In this document: in pieces, positions 5,470 to 7,999 of the stretch
Layout of the letters: each line of letters opens with the position of its first letter
How positions within the stretch are numbered: position 1 is the stretch's first letter
Assembly (NCBI GenBank): GCA_905479965.1
Contig: CAJQOR010000493.1
Span: 1 to 7,999 of the forward strand
Length of the DNA: 7,999 nucleotides
Direction of reading: 5' to 3'
Origin: an uncultured Rhizobiaceae group bacterium
GTDB taxonomy: Bacteria > Pseudomonadota > Alphaproteobacteria > Rhizobiales > Rhizobiaceae
Program-made: the position numbers and the translations under genes
The notes under the pieces: generated by a model
What the model was told of the DNA's origin: nothing
Databases searched by the model: none
The model's input: the letters and a program-made list of their open reading frames with translations, nothing else

Positions 5470-7629
5470 TTATTCAAGACCCAAACGTTGTCTGTGTAAT
5501 TGCTCAGCGTTTTCTAAAGCTTCTTCAGGAACTTCAAAAATCTGACCTGGCGCAATTCTATCAGGGTTATCAATCTGCTGTTGGTTTGCCAGATAGATTG
5601 TTGTGTATCTCACACCTGCACCATATGTCCGGCGCGCAATTTGCCACAATGTATCACCACGACGAATAATAACAGATTGGCTGCTTGCTGGTTGAAGCTC
5701 ATCTTGGACAATCGTCTTGGGTTCCGTTGTTTGGTTATCATTTGAAGCGGTAACGCTAGCTTCTTCTTCACTCGAGGCAGTTTCACCAGCTGATTCTGGC
5801 GCAGTTTCTGTTTCTGTTGCTGTATCAGAGGAAGATGTAGACGTATTTTCATTCGCCATTGTCTCTTCAGATTTAACCATCTCTTCTTCTTTGGTCATCG
5901 TCGCAGACGCTTCATTTGAAGCAATTTCAGACGTTGTAGTTTGCGTCTCAGTCGCCGCAGCAGAAGCAGTTTCAGTTTCCGCAGCTTTAGGCTCTTCCTT
6001 CACCATGGCTGTTTCTGTCTCGGTGCTTTCAACAGGCTTGTCGATGGAACTCGTATCATCATTGGAAGCAACCGCGGCAAGCGCCTGCCCATCTGGACGG
6101 TTAAATGGAACAATAGCGCGCAGGATCACCTGATTTGTCTGTTTGTCTTCAAGCGCAGCTGTGATCTTGTGCTGACCAACTTCAAGATCCTTGGTGGCTT
6201 CAATAATAAATCGGCCATTGCTTTCCACATTTGCGATACCAACTTCTTCACCATCTGCGAAAACCCGCACTTGGTAACCTGCAGTACCTGAACCTGCGAC
6301 AAACAGTTTATCACCTTCAACTTCAACCGCTTCAATGCGAACGGTTTCTGAAGGCGCTTTTGGTTTTTCAATTACAGGCTTTTCAACAACAGGCTCTTCA
6401 GCCTTCGTTTCCATTTTTTCCTCAACAGGCTGATCTTGCTTTTCTGCGGCAACCGATGGTGTATCTGTGCTCTCATTGGCATCAGATGCGAGCGCTGCAA
6501 CAGTATTTTCAGTTTCTTCAACAGCTTTTTCGACAATAGTATCAACGGCAGCTTTAGCTGTCTCGACAGCATCATCTGTTTTTTCCATCACCTTTTCAGC
6601 AGTCTCAGCTGCCTCATCTGTCGCTTTATCCATTACCTTTTCAGCAGTCTCAGCCACACTTTTGGTAGCTTTCTCCATCACATTGGCAACCGCATCTTTA
6701 GCATCAGCAACCATAGTTTCTGTGCCAGTAGCTTCTGTGCCAGTAGTTTCTGTGCCAGTAACTTCTGTATCAGTAACTTCTGTGCCAGTAGCTTCTATAT
6801 TTGCAGCAGAAGATGTTTCTTCGTTCGCGTCATTAACAGCAACTTCAACACTTTTCTCTTCTGTTGCAGTTTCTGAAGTCGTTTCCGTAGCCGTATCACC
6901 AGCTTCTTCCGCGCTGACTTCATTTTCCGCAACTTGCGTTGTCGGAACTGTTGGCTTTTCGCTTGTACCTTCTGCTGTCATCGTAGCGCTGTTTGAACCA
7001 GATGCGCTCGCAGCCTCATTTGGCGCAACTTCTGGCTGGGTGATAATGCGGCTCGCCTCACCTGGCTTTTGCACCATCGCCAACAATTGACCGCTTTCAT
7101 CCTCTGGGACTGATACAATCGCAGTTTCTTCAGATGTTACAGACAATCCGTTTTCATCTTCAACCTTAAGCGACAATTGATAATCACCTGAGTTCAAGGC
7201 TTCATCGAATATGACTACAAAATCACCGGACGCCCCAACTTCGGCTTCCGCGATCATTTCATCGCCGTTCATTATTTTGAGCGATGTATTAGGTTGGCCG
7301 CGGCCAGCAATAACTGTCGAGCCATCAGGTTCAACACGCAACAAATCAAATGCCGGCATAACCCAATCCGCAGTTGGAGACGTGGGCTCGCTTGTGACTT
7401 GCTCTTGTTCGGTAGTCGTTGCAACCTCATCGGTCTGAGTTTGCGTTGACGCAGCATCTGTTGCGGTGGATGCACTTTCATCTTTCACAGCTTGGTCGGT
7501 TGTTGCCGGAGCACTCACCTCAACAGGTGTTTCTTGTGACTTACGGTTTTCTAAAACCACATAAGTCCCGATCCCACCGACAACGAGGACACCTGACAGT
7601 GCTATCAATATTGCTTTTAAATTTAGCAT
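5470..7629 (-). CDS. Membrane-anchored Ig-like/LysM peptidoglycan-binding protein with repeat-rich linkers
   Basis: This 719-residue protein is probably periplasmic and held by an N-terminal membrane helix (about residues 6-26, ILIALSGVLVVGGIGTYVVL); no lipobox or clear cleavage site is seen. In order: a Thr/Glu/Ala-rich linker (35-88), an Ig-like beta domain (about 90-174, with RVEPDGSTVIAGRGQP), a long acidic linker (180-425) holding pentapeptide repeats and an amphipathic helical stretch, a second Ig-like domain (about 430-509), another acidic Thr/Glu/Ser linker, and a C-terminal LysM domain (about 651-701, RRGDTLWQIARRTYG to PGQIFEVP). LysM domains bind N-acetylglucosamine in peptidoglycan, so it may tether membrane to wall. 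No catalytic domain is seen. The frame extends to a TTG at 7650, but ATG at 7629 has GGAG six bases upstream. A similar arrangement, next to a LOG gene, is familiar from Rhizobiales; the precise function is unknown. Confidence 0.88.
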   Translation of the reverse strand: MLNLKAILIALSGVLVVGGIGTYVVLENRKSQETPVEVSAPATTDQAVKDESASTATDAASTQTQTDEVATTTEQEQVTSEPTSPTADWVMPAFDLLRVEPDGSTVIAGRGQPNTSLKIMNGDEMIAEAEVGASGDFVVIFDEALNSGDYQLSLKVEDENGLSVTSEETAIVSVPEDESGQLLAMVQKPGEASRIITQPEVAPNEAASASGSNSATMTAEGTSEKPTVPTTQVAENEVSAEEAGDTATETTSETATEEKSVEVAVNDANEETSSAANIEATGTEVTDTEVTGTETTGTEATGTETMVADAKDAVANVMEKATKSVAETAEKVMDKATDEAAETAEKVMEKTDDAVETAKAAVDTIVEKAVEETENTVAALASDANESTDTPSVAAEKQDQPVEEKMETKAEEPVVEKPVIEKPKAPSETVRIEAVEVEGDKLFVAGSGTAGYQVRVFADGEEVGIANVESNGRFIIEATKDLEVGQHKITAALEDKQTNQVILRAIVPFNRPDGQALAAVASNDDTSSIDKPVESTETETAMVKEEPKAAETETASAAATETQTTTSEIASNEASATMTKEEEMVKSEETMANENTSTSSSDTATETETAPESAGETASSEEEASVTASNDNQTTEPKTIVQDELQPASSQSVIIRRGDTLWQIARRTYGAGVRYTTIYLANQQQIDNPDRIAPGQIFEVPEEALENAEQLHRQRLGLE
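6572..6654 (-). repeat. Two 42-base-spaced coding repeats for an amphipathic helix
   Basis: Segments 6572-6609 and 6614-6654 are near copies, sharing ACCTTTTCAGCAGTCTCAGC exactly; the second is one codon longer. They encode AETAEKVMEKTD and AETAEKVMDKATD. Flanking sequence continues with similar degenerate Ala/Glu/Lys/Val units (about residues 308-379), giving a long charged helix resembling LEA-type or coiled-coil repeats. Confidence 0.7.
6718..6792 (-). repeat. Five tandem 15-base units encoding (G/D)TExT pentapeptides
   Basis: Five consecutive units follow the pattern TTCTGTGCCAGTAGC on the plus strand, with changes only at a few positions (TGTAT for TGTGC in the fourth; AGT or AAC endings). 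They encode pentapeptides GTEVT, DTEVT, GTETT and GTEAT in the acidic linker of the LysM protein, about residues 281-305. The 15-base unit keeps the frame whatever the copy number. Confidence 0.85.
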
Positions 7630-7635
7630 TAAATT

Positions 7636-7639
7636 CTCC
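7636..7639 (-). promoter_or_regulatory. Ribosome binding site deciding the LysM gene start
   Basis: Minus-strand GGAG lies six bases before the ATG at 7629. The upstream TTG at 7650 lies in GC-rich sequence without a purine-rich site, so the shorter form is preferred. Confidence 0.65.
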
Positions 7640-7667
7640 AACCAGCGCAAGCCGCGCGCAAACTCTT

Positions 7668-7685
7668 TTAACCATAATTAACCAT
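7668..7685. promoter_or_regulatory. Direct octamer repeat, CtrA-box-like, upstream of the LysM gene
   Basis: TTAACCAT occurs twice (7668-7675 and 7678-7685), one DNA turn apart, 39-56 bases before the LysM ATG. It reads TTAA-N6-TTAAC, one base shorter than the alphaproteobacterial CtrA consensus TTAA-N7-TTAA. The repeat is certain; any regulator is a guess. Confidence 0.35.
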
Positions 7686-7747
7686 TTTATTCAAAGGACA
7701 CAAGCATTGATAATCAAAGCATAATTAGCGAGAATTATAAGCGCTTC

Positions 7748-7776
7748 TTGACGTTCAATTCTCAGTCCTATTCAAT
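7748..7776 (+). promoter_or_regulatory. Predicted promoter of the LOG-family gene
   Basis: TTGACG (7748-7753) is followed after exactly 17 bases by TTCAAT (7771-7776), a moderate -10. Transcription would start at about 7783-7784, at or next to the ATG, so the message would be leaderless or nearly so, which agrees with the lack of a purine-rich ribosome binding site. Confidence 0.4.
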
Positions 7777-7783
7777 AAAATTT

Positions 7784-7999
7784 ATGACAAATTCTAATCA
7801 ATCGATTCGATCCGTTTGCGTGTATTGTGGCTCTCAAACTGGTGCGGAGCCTGCGTTTAAATCTGCAGCAGAAACACTAGGTAAAGCCATTGCAAAAAAT
7901 GGGTTAAAACTCATCTATGGCGGTGGCACTCACGGCATCATGGGCGCAGTTGCGGATGCTGCCTTAGAAGCTGGCGGCCATGTAACAGGCATAATTCCA
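7784..7999 (+). CDS. LOG-family (TIGR00730) Rossmann-fold protein, N-terminal part
   Basis: The first 72 residues are visible and the gene runs off the window. The pattern [14 protein letters not shown] (residues 12-25) followed by [23 protein letters not shown] is the nucleotide-binding start of the LOG/lysine-decarboxylase-like family, whose characterised members are cytokinin riboside 5'-monophosphate phosphoribohydrolases that release free base from nucleoside monophosphates. The catalytic PGGxGTxxE motif lies beyond the window, so activity cannot be judged. In bacteria the role is often unclear and may be nucleotide salvage. The ATG at 7784 is chosen because it sits about ten residues before the conserved CVYCGS; there is no clear ribosome binding site. 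The gene is divergent from the LysM gene, sharing a 154-base intergenic region (7630-7783). Confidence 0.9.
   Translation, partial: MTNSNQSIRSVCVYCGSQTGAEPAFKSAAETLGKAIAKNGLKLIYGGGTHGIMGAVADAALEAGGHVTGIIP

Noticed and set aside
5717..6133. 138-residue plus-strand open frame
   Set aside because: Same cause: low-complexity antisense of the second acidic linker, with no recognisable motif.
6467..7090. 207-residue plus-strand open frame opposite the LysM gene, rich in Ser, Ala and Val
   Set aside because: It is the antisense of the Thr/Glu/Ala-rich linker, whose repetitive codons leave few stops on the other strand. It shows no domain and the LysM frame is clearly the real one.

Overview
The window looks like chromosomal DNA of an alphaproteobacterium, most likely of the Rhizobiales (Hyphomicrobiales) and with moderate rather than high GC. 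This rests on the RND/HAE1 pump type, the short rhizobial-type Psd, the PssA beside it, an Atm1-type exporter, and an anchored Ig-like/LysM protein beside a LOG-family gene. No mobile element, CRISPR array, tRNA or rRNA was seen, and no gene-free stretch exceeds 300 bases.

Layout. (1) Bases 1-1283, plus strand: the 3' end of an RND efflux pump inner-membrane gene with an unusual Lys/Glu/Pro-rich C-terminal tail. (2) Bases 1284-1537: a convergent intergenic region with two sequence-related hairpin terminators, one serving each strand. (3) Bases 1538-3075, minus strand: psd and pssA, which overlap by one base and encode two successive steps of phosphatidylethanolamine synthesis (PssA makes phosphatidylserine, Psd decarboxylates it). 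(4) Bases 3166-5400, minus strand: an ArsR-family repressor gene, then an Atm1-type ABC exporter gene 45 bases downstream. A perfect 13+1+13 base palindrome sits over the predicted promoter of the regulator. (5) Bases 5470-7629, minus strand: a 719-residue membrane-anchored protein with two Ig-like domains, long Thr/Glu/Ala-rich linkers with internal repeats, and a C-terminal LysM domain. (6) Bases 7784-7999, plus strand: the 5' end of a LOG-family (TIGR00730) Rossmann-fold gene, divergent from the LysM gene.

How the genes fit together. All the complete genes concern the cell envelope or transport. The best candidate for an unusual local system is the ArsR-Atm1 pair. Atm1 exporters move glutathione conjugates or persulfides and some confer heavy-metal tolerance. 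The repressor here has vicinal cysteines near its C terminus and only part of the classical ArsR cysteine site. Metal- or thiol-responsive control of Atm1 is therefore a reasonable inference but is not shown by the sequence. Start codons were reassigned for psd (3075) and the LysM gene (7629) because internal ATGs have good ribosome binding sites, whereas the longest frames begin with GTG or TTG.
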